From Anaerolineae bacterium (GTDB lineage Bacteria > Chloroflexota > Anaerolineae > Aggregatilineales > Phototrophicaceae): a stretch of 64,000 bases of DNA. The stretch lies in contig JADLAY010000058.1 in NCBI GenBank assembly GCA_020849765.1, positions 1 to 64,000 of the forward strand, in the 5' to 3' direction. The notes under the pieces were generated by a model. It saw only the letters and a list, made by a program, of their open reading frames with translations. It made no database searches and was not told the DNA's origin. Numbering within the stretch: the first letter of the stretch is position 1; every line of letters begins with the position of its first letter. Made by a program: the position numbers and the translations under genes. This document shows positions 1 through 7,236 of the stretch, piece after piece.

Positions 1-20
1 AGGATCAAACTCTCCGTTTG
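1..20 (-). rRNA. rrs: 16S ribosomal RNA, 5' end only (gene runs off the window)
   Basis: Read on the minus strand, bases 12 to 1 are GAGTTTGATCCT, the nearly universal start of bacterial 16S rRNA (the 27F primer site). By alignment with E. coli, where this block begins at nucleotide 9, the mature 5' end falls near base 20. The rest of the gene lies outside the window. A promoter, a leader hairpin and a boxA element sit upstream in the expected order, which supports a real rRNA operon. Confidence 0.9.
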
Positions 21-47
21 TTCCTATCCTTCATCGCACGCTGCTGT

Positions 48-59
48 TGTTAAGGTGCA
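48..59 (-). promoter_or_regulatory. rRNA leader boxA antitermination element
   Basis: On the minus strand this reads TGCACCTTAACA, matching the E. coli rrn boxA (TGCTCTTTAACA) at 10 of 12 positions. It lies about 28 bases upstream of the mature 16S end and just downstream of a strong hairpin, the boxB-then-boxA order. BoxA in nascent rRNA recruits NusB/NusE to prevent premature termination. The function is inferred from sequence and position. Confidence 0.65.
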
Positions 60-83
60 AAACGCGCGGCTTTCTCCCGCGCG
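57..83 (-). promoter_or_regulatory. 16S leader hairpin (boxB-like or attenuator-like)
   Basis: A perfect 7-bp GC stem (CGCGCGG at 63-69 with CCGCGCG at 77-83) closes a 7-base loop. On the minus strand it is followed by TTTT, so alone it looks like a weak intrinsic terminator. Because it directly precedes boxA in the rRNA leader, it is more likely the boxB counterpart or a processing stem. Confidence 0.55.
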
Positions 84-94
84 CTTACCTCCCA

Positions 95-122
95 AAGATA
101 GCATACTTTTTTACCCGCGCAA
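95..122 (-). promoter_or_regulatory. Probable rRNA operon promoter
   Basis: On the minus strand there is a -35 box TTGCGC (117-122), a 16-base spacer and a -10 box TATCTT (95-100), preceded by TG one base upstream (extended -10). Transcription would start near 88, leaving a leader of about 68 bases before the 16S rRNA. Both boxes match the sigma70 consensus at 4 of 6 positions. Confidence 0.6.
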
Positions 123-186
123 GGGTATTCCACCCCAATTTCGTGCAAATTGGAAAATGGTTTGGGATATTTGGGATATCCTAACG

Positions 187-210
187 ATAAAAGCCCCTTG
201 ATCGGGGCTT
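187..210 (-). terminator. Intrinsic terminator of the recR operon
   Basis: Immediately after the recR stop codon the minus strand folds into a 7-bp stem (AAGCCCC with GGGGCTT; arms 204-210 and 191-197) with a 6-base loop, followed by a T-rich tail. It separates the recR transcript from the rRNA promoter downstream on the same strand. Confidence 0.85.
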
Positions 211-816
211 CTAAAGCTCGCTGCGCCCCTGCAACGCGCGTGAAAGTGTGACTGCATCGGCGTATTCGATATCGCTGCCGACCGGCAAACCGCGCGCCAA
301 TCGTGTGATCTTGACGCCCTTATCGCGCAGGACTTCGCGCTGGATATACATCGATGTGGCGTCGCCCTCATAGCTCGGGTTAGTCGCGATGATGACTTCC
401 AGCACTTCGCCGTTGCCGACACGCGCGCCCAACTCGCGCAGCTTGAGATCGTCAGGGCCGACGCCATTGACCGGGCTGATAACGCCGTGCAGCACGTGAT
501 AAACGCCGTGATAGCTGCCCGTGCGCTCGATCGCGAGTACGTCGAGCGGTTCTTCCACGACCATGATCGTGTGATGGTCGCGCTTGTCATCGCCGCAGAT
601 GCCGCACGGATCGCTGACGGTGATGTTGTGGCAAATGGAGCAGAAACGCGTCTCCGCTTTGAGATCGCGCAGCGCGTCGGCCAGGCTGGTGCTGATATCG
701 TCCGGCGCGCGCAGCAGATAGTAGGTAAGGCGCGACGCCGTCTTGGGGCCAACCCCCGGCAGACGAGACAATGCCTCGATCAGGTTGGTGACAGGTTCGG
801 GAATCGCTCTATTCAT
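211..816 (-). CDS. recR: Recombination mediator protein RecR
   Basis: RecR acts with RecF and RecO to load RecA at single-stranded gaps in the RecFOR repair pathway. The 201-residue protein has the usual family length. It shows an N-terminal helix-hairpin-helix (LPGVGPKTASRL, around residues 19-30), a four-cysteine zinc finger (CSIC then CGIC, around 57-72) and a Toprim domain beginning with MVVEEPLDVLAIE (near 84-96). Its start overlaps the stop of the upstream acyltransferase gene (ATGA type), so the two are translationally coupled. It is the last gene of the dnaX-ybaB-recR group, and a clear intrinsic terminator follows its stop. Confidence 0.96.
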   Translation of the reverse strand: MNRAIPEPVTNLIEALSRLPGVGPKTASRLTYYLLRAPDDISTSLADALRDLKAETRFCSICHNITVSDPCGICGDDKRDHHTIMVVEEPLDVLAIERTGSYHGVYHVLHGVISPVNGVGPDDLKLRELGARVGNGEVLEVIIATNPSYEGDATSMYIQREVLRDKGVKITRLARGLPVGSDIEYADAVTLSRALQGRSEL

Positions 817-1982
817 CTGGCAACTTTCAGAAGGTCGCGCAACTTCAAAAACGGCGTCTCCAGGAAACGATAAGACAACCCCGCGACCAAAATCGTACTT
901 CCAATGATAATGGGATAGACCATCAATTGATAGATCTCGACCGGCAGCACGGTGAACGTCGCTCTGAAGAAGATCAGCAGCAGCAAGGGATGATACATGT
1001 AGATCCCATACGAAATGCTGCCCAGATACTCCAACACCGGCTGACCCAGCCTGTTCGCCACACGATCGCGCATGGCGACATTGATGATGAGGGTTGTGTA
1101 GGCCACGGCGGTGACGATGTTGTATGCAGCCACCGGGCTGTGATCGTGAATCTCACCTCTGAAAACGATCGTCATGCCCACCACAATTAGCGCGGCAGTC
1201 ACAGCCACAGGGTGCGCGATCGTGCGCAAAATCGGCAGGCGGTGGAAATAGGCATAGGCGCCGAGTCCGCCGAGCGCCATACAGTCATAGCGCATAGTCA
1301 TGATAATGTCGCCAGCCACGGACGGCAGCTGGGATGCCACCATTTGCAGCAGCCAGAACAGCGCGATCACGCCGACAAACACCGGCGCGACATTTCGCCT
1401 GATCTTCATCAACAGTGGGATCACCAGATAGAACTGCTCTTCAACGGCGATCGACCACAAATGTTCAAGCGGCGGGAATGGATAGTAGATGACGAACGCG
1501 ACGTTACCCAGGAAGAAGACGAGCATCGTCAGCAGCCCGGGGTTATGGAGTGGGTTGGCGAAATCCGTGATCAGCAGCGGCAGGACAAACGCCACCAGTG
1601 CCAGGATCACAAAGTAGAGCGGCCAGATGCGCAAGACGCGTCTGCCATAAAACTTGCGAATCGAGATAGTACCCGTCCGTTGGCGCTCAAGCATCAGCAG
1701 ATACGTGATGAGAAACCCACTCAAAACGAAAAATAGATTGACCGCATCTCCTCCCATCAGGAAGAAGCGCGTGATCAACGTCTCCGGTTTCGCTACATGA
1801 TACCAATCGGTTGGGCTGTGAATGATGTGCTGCACCACGACGGACAGCGCCGCGTAAAATCGCAGCGCATTGAGTCCCTTGAAGTAGGTTTTTGTGCTGG
1901 CACGTGAGCGCGCAGGGGCCGACATCATGTCGGTAGCCGCGACATTGACGAGTGAAGGTGTATCTATGGGTGTGGAGGCCAT
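813..1982 (-). CDS. Acyltransferase 3 family membrane protein (OafA/YrhL-like)
   Basis: This 389-residue integral membrane protein has the acyltransferase-3 signature: GLNALRFYAALSVVVQHI near residues 35-52 with the conserved Arg and His, a membrane segment containing FFVLSGFLITYLL, then RRVLRIWPLYF. About ten hydrophobic segments follow. Family members move acetyl or other acyl groups onto sugars of O-antigen, exopolysaccharide, peptidoglycan or macrolides; the acceptor cannot be told here. It lies between ybaB and recR, genes that are normally adjacent, and overlaps recR by four bases. No good Shine-Dalgarno is visible, and a 9-bp inverted repeat lies just upstream, so translation may be structure-controlled. 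Confidence 0.9.
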   Translation of the reverse strand: MASTPIDTPSLVNVAATDMMSAPARSRASTKTYFKGLNALRFYAALSVVVQHIIHSPTDWYHVAKPETLITRFFLMGGDAVNLFFVLSGFLITYLLMLERQRTGTISIRKFYGRRVLRIWPLYFVILALVAFVLPLLITDFANPLHNPGLLTMLVFFLGNVAFVIYYPFPPLEHLWSIAVEEQFYLVIPLLMKIRRNVAPVFVGVIALFWLLQMVASQLPSVAGDIIMTMRYDCMALGGLGAYAYFHRLPILRTIAHPVAVTAALIVVGMTIVFRGEIHDHSPVAAYNIVTAVAYTTLIINVAMRDRVANRLGQPVLEYLGSISYGIYMYHPLLLLIFFRATFTVLPVEIYQLMVYPIIIGSTILVAGLSYRFLETPFLKLRDLLKVAR

Positions 1983-1987
1983 GTGAA

Positions 1988-2017
1988 GTGGTGGTATATA
2001 GAAGTAACTACCACCAC
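1988..2017. repeat. 9-bp inverted repeat in the leader of the acyltransferase gene
   Basis: GTGGTGGTA (1988-1996) and TACCACCAC (2009-2017) are perfect inverted copies separated by 12 bases. The hairpin lies between ybaB and the acyltransferase start, where a ribosome-binding site would be expected. No T-tract follows, so it is not a classic terminator. It could modulate translation or mRNA stability. Confidence 0.45.
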
Positions 2018-2065
2018 CATAGCAGACTTCGCCGGGCTAAGACCTTGAGAATAAGTTAGCGCATC

Positions 2066-2461
2066 TTAGCCGAACAGACCGCCGAGGCCGGGCATATCGC
2101 TCAGGCCGCCCAGGTTGCCGGTGATCGACTCCATGCGGGCTGCGGCCTGGGCCTGGCTGACCTCGATCGCTTCGTTGACGGCCAGCGTCAGCAGGTCGGA
2201 GAGGTCGGTCGCCCATTCGGGATCGCTCGTATCCAGTGCTTCTGGCTTGACCGTGATCGACTGGATGCGCTGGTGCCCGTTGATGACCACCGTCACGACG
2301 CCGCCCTTGGTCACCTCGAACATCTCGTGTTCGAGCGCATCACGCGCGGCGGCCATATCTTCCTGCATCTTCTGCTGCATCTGTTGAAGCTGGCGCATCA
2401 TGTTCTGGCCACCCGGCATACCACCACCGCCACCAGGGATGCCACCACGTCGCTTACTCAT
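2066..2461 (-). CDS. ybaB: Nucleoid-associated protein, YbaB/EbfC family
   Basis: This is a small DNA-binding protein of the YbaB/EbfC family, found next to dnaX and recR in most bacteria. The 131-residue sequence starts with a Gly/Met-rich tail, then MMRQLQQMQQKMQEDM, the family's amphipathic helix. The core with VTVVINGHQRIQSITVKPEALD is the conserved beta sheet, and a Gly-rich C-terminus follows. An AAGGAG Shine-Dalgarno lies about seven bases upstream of the ATG. It lies between dnaX and the acyltransferase gene and is probably co-transcribed with dnaX. Confidence 0.93.
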   Translation of the reverse strand: MSKRRGGIPGGGGGMPGGQNMMRQLQQMQQKMQEDMAAARDALEHEMFEVTKGGVVTVVINGHQRIQSITVKPEALDTSDPEWATDLSDLLTLAVNEAIEVSQAQAAARMESITGNLGGLSDMPGLGGLFG

Positions 2462-2503
2462 TGATCGCTCCTTACTTTCAATCGTGATTGCGGATGGAAA
2501 ACC

Positions 2504-4063
2504 TCAGTCTTCATCGTCGCCTGGGTCTGTGTCGTCGACCTCGGTCTGGCGGATCTTGCCGCCGCGCTTGAACGCTTCTGAGAGCAGCGGGTCATCCGTC
2601 TTTGGTTGATCGTCACTGCTGCCCGCCACCGCGCTGAGGACGATTTGCACCTTGAGCGGCGTCTTGAATACGTCGGCCAGGGCGCGCTCGACGATCAGCT
2701 TCTTCTCCGGGAAAGGATTGACGCGCTCGTAGAAGATGACGTTATCCGTCGCCAGATAGACCACGCCGCCTTCGACGCGCTGGACGTGGAAGTTCTCCAT
2801 CACCGATGGACTCTGCTTATTGTAACGGTACATCGCCTTGAGCACAGTGATCCACTGCGACTGGATGGTTTGTGCGGGCACGGTAGCGTTGACGTCGCTG
2901 GCGAGCACCGGCGCAGACTGCTGGGCCGGGGCCGCAGCCGAGCGCGGCGCGGCGGGGGCGACGCTGACGAACGTGTCTTCAATCGGGCGCACACTGTCCA
3001 TCAGCGCCAGCTCCAGCGTCAACTGGGGCTGCCAGCCGCCGCGATAGTTGTTGATGGCATCGTTGAAGGCGCGGATCGCCTGGACGAGCATCGCCCGATC
3101 GATCTGCTGGCTCTGCGCGCTGTAGAGCGCCTTGTCCTCTTGCGAGGCTTCCAGCATCTCCGCACCTGCCGTCTGCGCGATCAGGACGTTGCGCAGGTGC
3201 TCGACGACCTGCTGGCCGAATTGGCGCGGATCGGCGCCGCCGTCGACCGCCTCGTTGATCACGCGCAAGCCCGCCGCCGTATCCTGCGCCAGGATCGTCT
3301 CAACCAGCGCCCGCGTCGCCTCGCTGCCGGCGCTGCCGAGCACCTTCTGCGCCAGCGCTGCCGTGAGCGCCTCGTTCGGGTCGGTGATGATCTGGTCGAG
3401 CAGGCTGATGCTGTCCCGCATCGAGCCAGTGCCGTGGCGGGCGATGATTTCGAGCGCCTCGCGTTCGGACTTGAGGCCTTCAGAGTCGACGATCTCTTGG
3501 AGTCGGTCGGTCGCCTCGTTGAGCGACATGCGGCGGAATTCGAACTGCAAACAGCGGCTCTTGATCGTGGCCGGGACTTTGTCGATCTCGGTCGTCGCCA
3601 GCACGAAGATGGCATGATCCGGCGGTTCTTCCAGCGTCTTGAGCAGCGCGTCGAAAGCGCTGCCGCTGAAACGGTGGACTTCGTCGATGATGTAGATCTT
3701 GTACTGGCCTTCGCCGGGCGTGAAAGCAATCTTTTCGCGCAGATCACGCACGTCATCGACGCCAGTGTGGGTGGCCGCATCGATCTCGATCAGGTCGAGA
3801 TAACGGCCTTCATTGACGGCGATGCAGGCGGCGCATTTATTGCACGGGCGGTTGTTCGGTTCGGGGTCGCGGCAGTTGACGGCTTTCGCCAGCAGGCGCG
3901 CCATCGTCGTTTTGCCTGTCCCGCGCGGCCCGCTGAACAGATAGGCATGGCGGACGCGCCCGGCCTTGAGCGCGTTGCGCAAGGTGCGGACGATATGCTC
4001 TTGACCGACCACGTCGTCAAACGTCGCCGGACGCCATTTGAGATAGAGCGCTTGTTCGGGCAA
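2504..4063 (-). CDS. dnaX: DNA polymerase III subunit gamma/tau
   Basis: DnaX is the ATPase of the clamp loader. The protein begins LPEQALYLKWRPATFDDVVGQ, has Walker A FSGPRGTGKTTMAR, a four-cysteine zinc module (CRDPEPNNRPCNKCAAC), Walker B YIIDEVHRF, and the sensor region ATTEIDKVPATIKSRC. The C-terminal tau-like part is short. I place the start at TTG (4063) because GGAGG lies ten bases upstream (4074-4078) and the product then begins where DnaX proteins normally do, giving 519 residues. The in-frame extension up to 4246 reads through seven-base repeats and is unlikely to be coding. Confidence 0.95.
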   Translation of the reverse strand: MPEQALYLKWRPATFDDVVGQEHIVRTLRNALKAGRVRHAYLFSGPRGTGKTTMARLLAKAVNCRDPEPNNRPCNKCAACIAVNEGRYLDLIEIDAATHTGVDDVRDLREKIAFTPGEGQYKIYIIDEVHRFSGSAFDALLKTLEEPPDHAIFVLATTEIDKVPATIKSRCLQFEFRRMSLNEATDRLQEIVDSEGLKSEREALEIIARHGTGSMRDSISLLDQIITDPNEALTAALAQKVLGSAGSEATRALVETILAQDTAAGLRVINEAVDGGADPRQFGQQVVEHLRNVLIAQTAGAEMLEASQEDKALYSAQSQQIDRAMLVQAIRAFNDAINNYRGGWQPQLTLELALMDSVRPIEDTFVSVAPAAPRSAAAPAQQSAPVLASDVNATVPAQTIQSQWITVLKAMYRYNKQSPSVMENFHVQRVEGGVVYLATDNVIFYERVNPFPEKKLIVERALADVFKTPLKVQIVLSAVAGSSDDQPKTDDPLLSEAFKRGGKIRQTEVDDTDPGDDED

Positions 4064-4136
4064 GGGTGCTGTTCCTCCGAACAAGAGTCTAACATGATGG
4101 CGGGTCGAGGGCAACGCCTGAAGTGGATCGGGGGCG

Positions 4137-4192
4137 CTTTCGGGGGTTGGATTTTGGCTTTCTGCCGTCGACTTTCGGCTTCTGGCCGCCTG
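4137..4192. repeat. Heptanucleotide repeat array A
   Basis: Between dnaX and glnA, eight consecutive seven-base blocks stay in phase. Examples are CTTTCGG at 4137 and again at 4172, ATTTTGG at 4151, CTTTCTG at 4158 and CTTCTGG at 4179. The units are degenerate but keep a 7-base period, like the short tandemly repeated repetitive sequences of cyanobacteria. The array is non-coding if dnaX starts at 4063. Confidence 0.6.
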
Positions 4193-4277
4193 GGCATTTC
4201 GTGGGCAAGTCAGGCCGTGGTGAGATGAAATTCTGGCACAGTTCACGATGCGGACAAGCGATGCGCCGTCGAACGGA

Positions 4278-4326
4278 GTGCTGAGTACACAGTACTCAGC
4301 ACCCTCTCTCGCACCGTGAACCGTGA
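4278..4326. repeat. Heptanucleotide repeats B with a perfect 11-bp palindrome
   Basis: An 11-bp inverted repeat (GTGCTGAGTAC at 4278-4288 and GTACTCAGCAC at 4292-4302, three-base loop) is built from seven-base units such as TACTCAG. It is followed by two exact copies of ACCGTGA (4313-4326). The TACTCAG/TGCTCAG unit recurs at 43321-43348. The block lies downstream of glnA and could fold as a hairpin, but no T-tract makes it an obvious terminator. Confidence 0.6.
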
Positions 4327-4336
4327 ACTCTCAAAC

Positions 4337-5755
4337 CTAGAAGCGGCTCCAGAGCGACTGGTTGGTCACCTCGTGATGGAACTGCACTTCAGAGCGCTTG
4401 ATGATCGAGCCTAAGAGCCGCGGGCAGCGATCCGCCTGCAACTGCTTGAGCGCGGCAAACTTGTCACGCACCGTCTCGCCCAAAATCTCGGCGATGTGCG
4501 CGCTGCCTTCGAACGCCTGGATCGCATCATTGATGTTATCCGGCAGCACCGCGCCCGCCGGGACGCTGCCTTTGTCGGCTTCCAGGCCGGTCTTCAGAAT
4601 CGTGTAGAGCGCCATGTGCGGATTGGCATCCGGTGCAATCGAGCGCACCTCGACGCGGGCCGACTTGGCATTGCCGATCGGAATGCGCACCATCGAACCG
4701 CGGTCGATGGCCGACGACTTGATCTCGTTCGGCGCCTCGTAGTGGGGGTCGAGACGGCGATAGGCATTGACGCTGGGGTTGAGCACCAGGCACAGATCCA
4801 GCCCGTGCGACAGGATGCGCTGGATGAAATCCCAGGCATACTCCGACAGGCCATCTTTGCCCTCGGCGGCATAGAACAGGTTGGTGCCGTTCTGCGAGAC
4901 CGACAGATTGGTGTGCATGCCGCTGCCGTTGACGCCGACCATCGGTTTGGGCAGGAAGCTGGCGGTCATCTCCAGGCGTGAGGCGACCTGGCGGCAGATC
5001 AACTTGTAGAGCAGCACCTGGTCGGCGGCGATGTTTGCTTCGGTATAGCTGTAGTTCATCTCGAACTGCGACGGGGCGACTTCGGGATGATCTTTCTCGT
5101 TGGCAAAACCCATCGCGCGCTGGACTTCGGCGGCGGTGTCGATGAACAGGCGCAGCGGGTCGCCCGGCAGGGTGTGATAGTAGCCACCGGTCGAGACCGG
5201 CTCCAGCTTACCATTCTCCAGGAAATACTGTTCTGCGTTGCGACCGCGGACCAGGAAGCCCTCGATCTCGTTGGATGCGTTGCAGGTCAGCCCCTGATTC
5301 GCGTACAGGTCGGCGGTATAGCGCTGGAGCAGCGCGCGCAAATCCGCCGGGTAGGGCGCACCATCGCGTTCGAGCACGTTGCCGAACACCAGCACTTTGC
5401 CGGGGCCGAAAACATCCGATGGCAGCCAATAGAACGCCGGCCAGTCGATGCCGAGGCGCAGGTCAGATTCCGCCTGGCGTGAGAATCCGCGAATCGAAGA
5501 GCCGTCGAAGGTCAGGTTGTCGGCCGACTTGAGCAGGAACTTCTTATCATAGTCCAGCATGTGCAGCCGCCCTTCCAGATCGGTGAAGCAGACGGTCACA
5601 GCCTTGATCCGCTTCTCATCCGTCAGGTAGCGCAGCCGCTCCTCCTGCACGACGTCGGCAGGTGTGCGATCCAGGCGCTGCTGTTTGGCGCTCAGGTTGA
5701 GTTCTTCCAGCTCGTCATAGGGGAGTTCGAGGAAATCCCGCATTGGAACAGACAT
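4337..5755 (-). CDS. glnA: Glutamine synthetase, type I
   Basis: This enzyme makes glutamine from glutamate, ammonia and ATP in the cytoplasm. The 472-residue protein has the N-terminal beta-grasp part with FDGSSIRGF and the catalytic domain with the metal ligand glutamates (NEIEGFLV; APSQFEMNYSY), the ammonia-site block NGSGMHTNLS and the substrate arginines in EIKSSAIDRGSMVRIP and RVEVRSIAPDANPHMALY. I do not see the adenylylation-loop tyrosine motif (NLYDLPPEE type), so covalent AMP control as in enterics is unlikely and control may be transcriptional. A perfect TATAAT with an overlapping palindrome lies upstream. Confidence 0.95.
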   Translation of the reverse strand: MSVPMRDFLELPYDELEELNLSAKQQRLDRTPADVVQEERLRYLTDEKRIKAVTVCFTDLEGRLHMLDYDKKFLLKSADNLTFDGSSIRGFSRQAESDLRLGIDWPAFYWLPSDVFGPGKVLVFGNVLERDGAPYPADLRALLQRYTADLYANQGLTCNASNEIEGFLVRGRNAEQYFLENGKLEPVSTGGYYHTLPGDPLRLFIDTAAEVQRAMGFANEKDHPEVAPSQFEMNYSYTEANIAADQVLLYKLICRQVASRLEMTASFLPKPMVGVNGSGMHTNLSVSQNGTNLFYAAEGKDGLSEYAWDFIQRILSHGLDLCLVLNPSVNAYRRLDPHYEAPNEIKSSAIDRGSMVRIPIGNAKSARVEVRSIAPDANPHMALYTILKTGLEADKGSVPAGAVLPDNINDAIQAFEGSAHIAEILGETVRDKFAALKQLQADRCPRLLGSIIKRSEVQFHHEVTNQSLWSRF

Positions 5756-5795
5756 AGGGTTTCAGACTCTCATCGGTGAAAAACGCGAATGGTCG

Positions 5796-5801
5796 ATTAT
5801 A
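5796..5801 (-). promoter_or_regulatory. glnA promoter -10 box
   Basis: On the minus strand the sequence is a perfect TATAAT, 41 bases upstream of the glnA start codon. No -35 hexamer resembling TTGACA lies at 15 to 18 bases; that zone is occupied by a palindrome. This suggests a promoter that needs an activator or is blocked by a bound repressor. Confidence 0.6.
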
Positions 5802-5811
5802 GTGGATCGGC

Positions 5812-5831
5812 ACACAATACGGATATTGTGT
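5812..5831. promoter_or_regulatory. Candidate operator palindrome upstream of glnA
   Basis: ACACAATA (5812-5819) and TATTGTGT (5824-5831) are perfect inverted 8-base arms around a 4-base centre. The palindrome covers the -35 zone of the glnA promoter and also lies upstream of the plus-strand gene at 5949. This is typical of a dimeric HTH regulator site. It does not match the Bacillus GlnR/TnrA consensus well, so the regulator is unknown. Confidence 0.55.
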
Positions 5832-5948
5832 AAACTTGCACAAAGAAGGCCTGGCGATTTAGCCGTTTTGACTGACACCATAAGTGCTCATGGCGTCCTC
5901 AGACGAACGGACTATGATGAAAGCATTCGCGAAATCGTGGATATCCCT

Positions 5949-6398
5949 ATGAACATCTGGAATTATCAAAAGCTGCTCAGCCAGCGCCTGCTCCAATGGG
6001 CGGGTATCAGCACCGCGCTGGGCCTCGTCATGAGCCTGTTCGGCGTCTTCTGGCGCGGCGTTGGATCGCAATTCGTCGGTTGGGCGCTCATCAACGCGGC
6101 GATCGCCGTCGGCGGCGATTTTGCCGCGCAGCAGCGCCGGGCCACGCACGCCGATTCGGACACGCCGAAGTCCTACCTGCGCGAGGGCAACAACCTGCGC
6201 CGCCTGCTCTGGATCAACGCCGGGCTGGACATCCTCTACATGATCGGTGGCTGGTGGACGACGCTGCGCGCGCGCAAACCATGGCTGCGCGGGGTCGGCC
6301 TGGGCGTCATCCTGCAAGGCCTGGCGCTGTTCATCTTCGACCTGTTTCACGCCTCGCAGACGCCGACCTGGCCCTGGGAGGGCGGCGACCCGCGATGA
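5949..6398 (+). CDS. Small membrane protein, DUF6992-like
   Basis: This 149-residue protein has four hydrophobic segments: after LLQWAGISTALGLVMSLFGVFW, a VGWALINAAIAVGG segment, LLWINAGLDILYMIGGWW and LGVILQGLALFIFDLF. The arrangement with GWALINAAIA recalls the small family annotated DUF6992; I am moderately sure and know no function. I start at the ATG at 5949, because 49 upstream codons read through a region carrying the glnA promoter and palindrome. The stop overlaps the start of the following hydrolase (ATGA), so both are likely translated together. Confidence 0.7.
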   Translation: MNIWNYQKLLSQRLLQWAGISTALGLVMSLFGVFWRGVGSQFVGWALINAAIAVGGDFAAQQRRATHADSDTPKSYLREGNNLRRLLWINAGLDILYMIGGWWTTLRARKPWLRGVGLGVILQGLALFIFDLFHASQTPTWPWEGGDPR

Positions 6399-7222
6399 TG
6401 TCGTTTGCTGCCTTCGAGGGTGAAGAGCATCGCGCCTTCAAGCTGGAGGGCGGCCAACCCGCGGCCCTGCTCATCCATGGCTTCCCCGGTACGCCCGCCG
6501 AGATGCGCCCGTTGGGCGATGCGCTGCACGAGGCCGGTTGGACGGTGCAAGGCTTGCTGCTGCCCGGCTTCGGCGCCGATATCGAGACGCTGCCAGAGCG
6601 CAAACACAGCGATTGGATCGATGCGGCTTGCGACGCCCTGCGCGACCTCCAGCGTGAGCATCACCCCGTCGTCATGATCGGCTTCTCGATGGGCGGCGCG
6701 GTTGCCCTGTGCGCGGCAGCGCGCGTCACGCCGGATGCACTGGTGCTGCTCAACCCGTTCTCGCGCATGAGTCATGTGGCCTGGAAGCTGCTGCCCTTCG
6801 TCAAGCGCATCTTTCCACGCGTGCGCCCCTTCAGCCTGATCAAGCTCGACTTCGACAACCCGGAAACGCGCGAGAGCATCACCCGCTTCCTGCCCGGTGC
6901 CGATCTCGACGATCCGGACGTGCAGGAGGCGATCCGCGGCTTCAGCCTGCCGACGAGCATGTTCGACCAACTGCGCCAGCTGGGCGAGCGCGCCTTCCGC
7001 GTCGCGCGGACGACACAGATCCAGACACTCATCGTCCAGGCGAGCCGCGACGAGACGGTCGCCCCGGCGACGACGCGCAAGCTGGCCGCCCGGCTGCCCA
7101 AGGCCGAGTACACCGAGGTCGATGGTGAACATAACTTTACGATTCCTGAACAATCTGCATGGAAATCCGTTCTCAGCCTTGTGTTAGAATTTATGCACAG
7201 GGTGAACGCAACTTTTCATTGA
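6395..7222 (+). CDS. Alpha/beta hydrolase, carboxylesterase-like
   Basis: This 275-residue cytoplasmic hydrolase resembles the Est30/thermostable esterase and monoacylglycerol lipase group. The oxyanion-hole motif LLIHGFPGTPAEMRPLG lies near residues 24-40. The nucleophile elbow GFSMGG (Ser) is near 96-101, an Asp in QASRDETVAP and the catalytic His in DGEHNFTIP near the C-terminus complete the triad. A start at 6395 is chosen because GGGAGG precedes it and it overlaps the upstream stop. The Nudix gene follows after 14 bases. The substrate is unknown, probably a short acyl ester. Confidence 0.88.
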   Translation: MMSFAAFEGEEHRAFKLEGGQPAALLIHGFPGTPAEMRPLGDALHEAGWTVQGLLLPGFGADIETLPERKHSDWIDAACDALRDLQREHHPVVMIGFSMGGAVALCAAARVTPDALVLLNPFSRMSHVAWKLLPFVKRIFPRVRPFSLIKLDFDNPETRESITRFLPGADLDDPDVQEAIRGFSLPTSMFDQLRQLGERAFRVARTTQIQTLIVQASRDETVAPATTRKLAARLPKAEYTEVDGEHNFTIPEQSAWKSVLSLVLEFMHRVNATFH

Positions 7223-7236
7223 TTCAGGAAGCCGCG

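Noticed and set aside
2606..4228. A 540-codon plus-strand frame opposite dnaX.
   Set aside because: It is antisense to a certain dnaX gene and has an Arg/Ala/Asp-rich composition without any motif.
4064..4336. A signal-recognition-particle RNA gene next to dnaX, as seen in some bacteria.
   Set aside because: No SRP domain IV core sequence (GGAA tetraloop with its conserved flanks) was found; the region is explained by heptanucleotide repeats.
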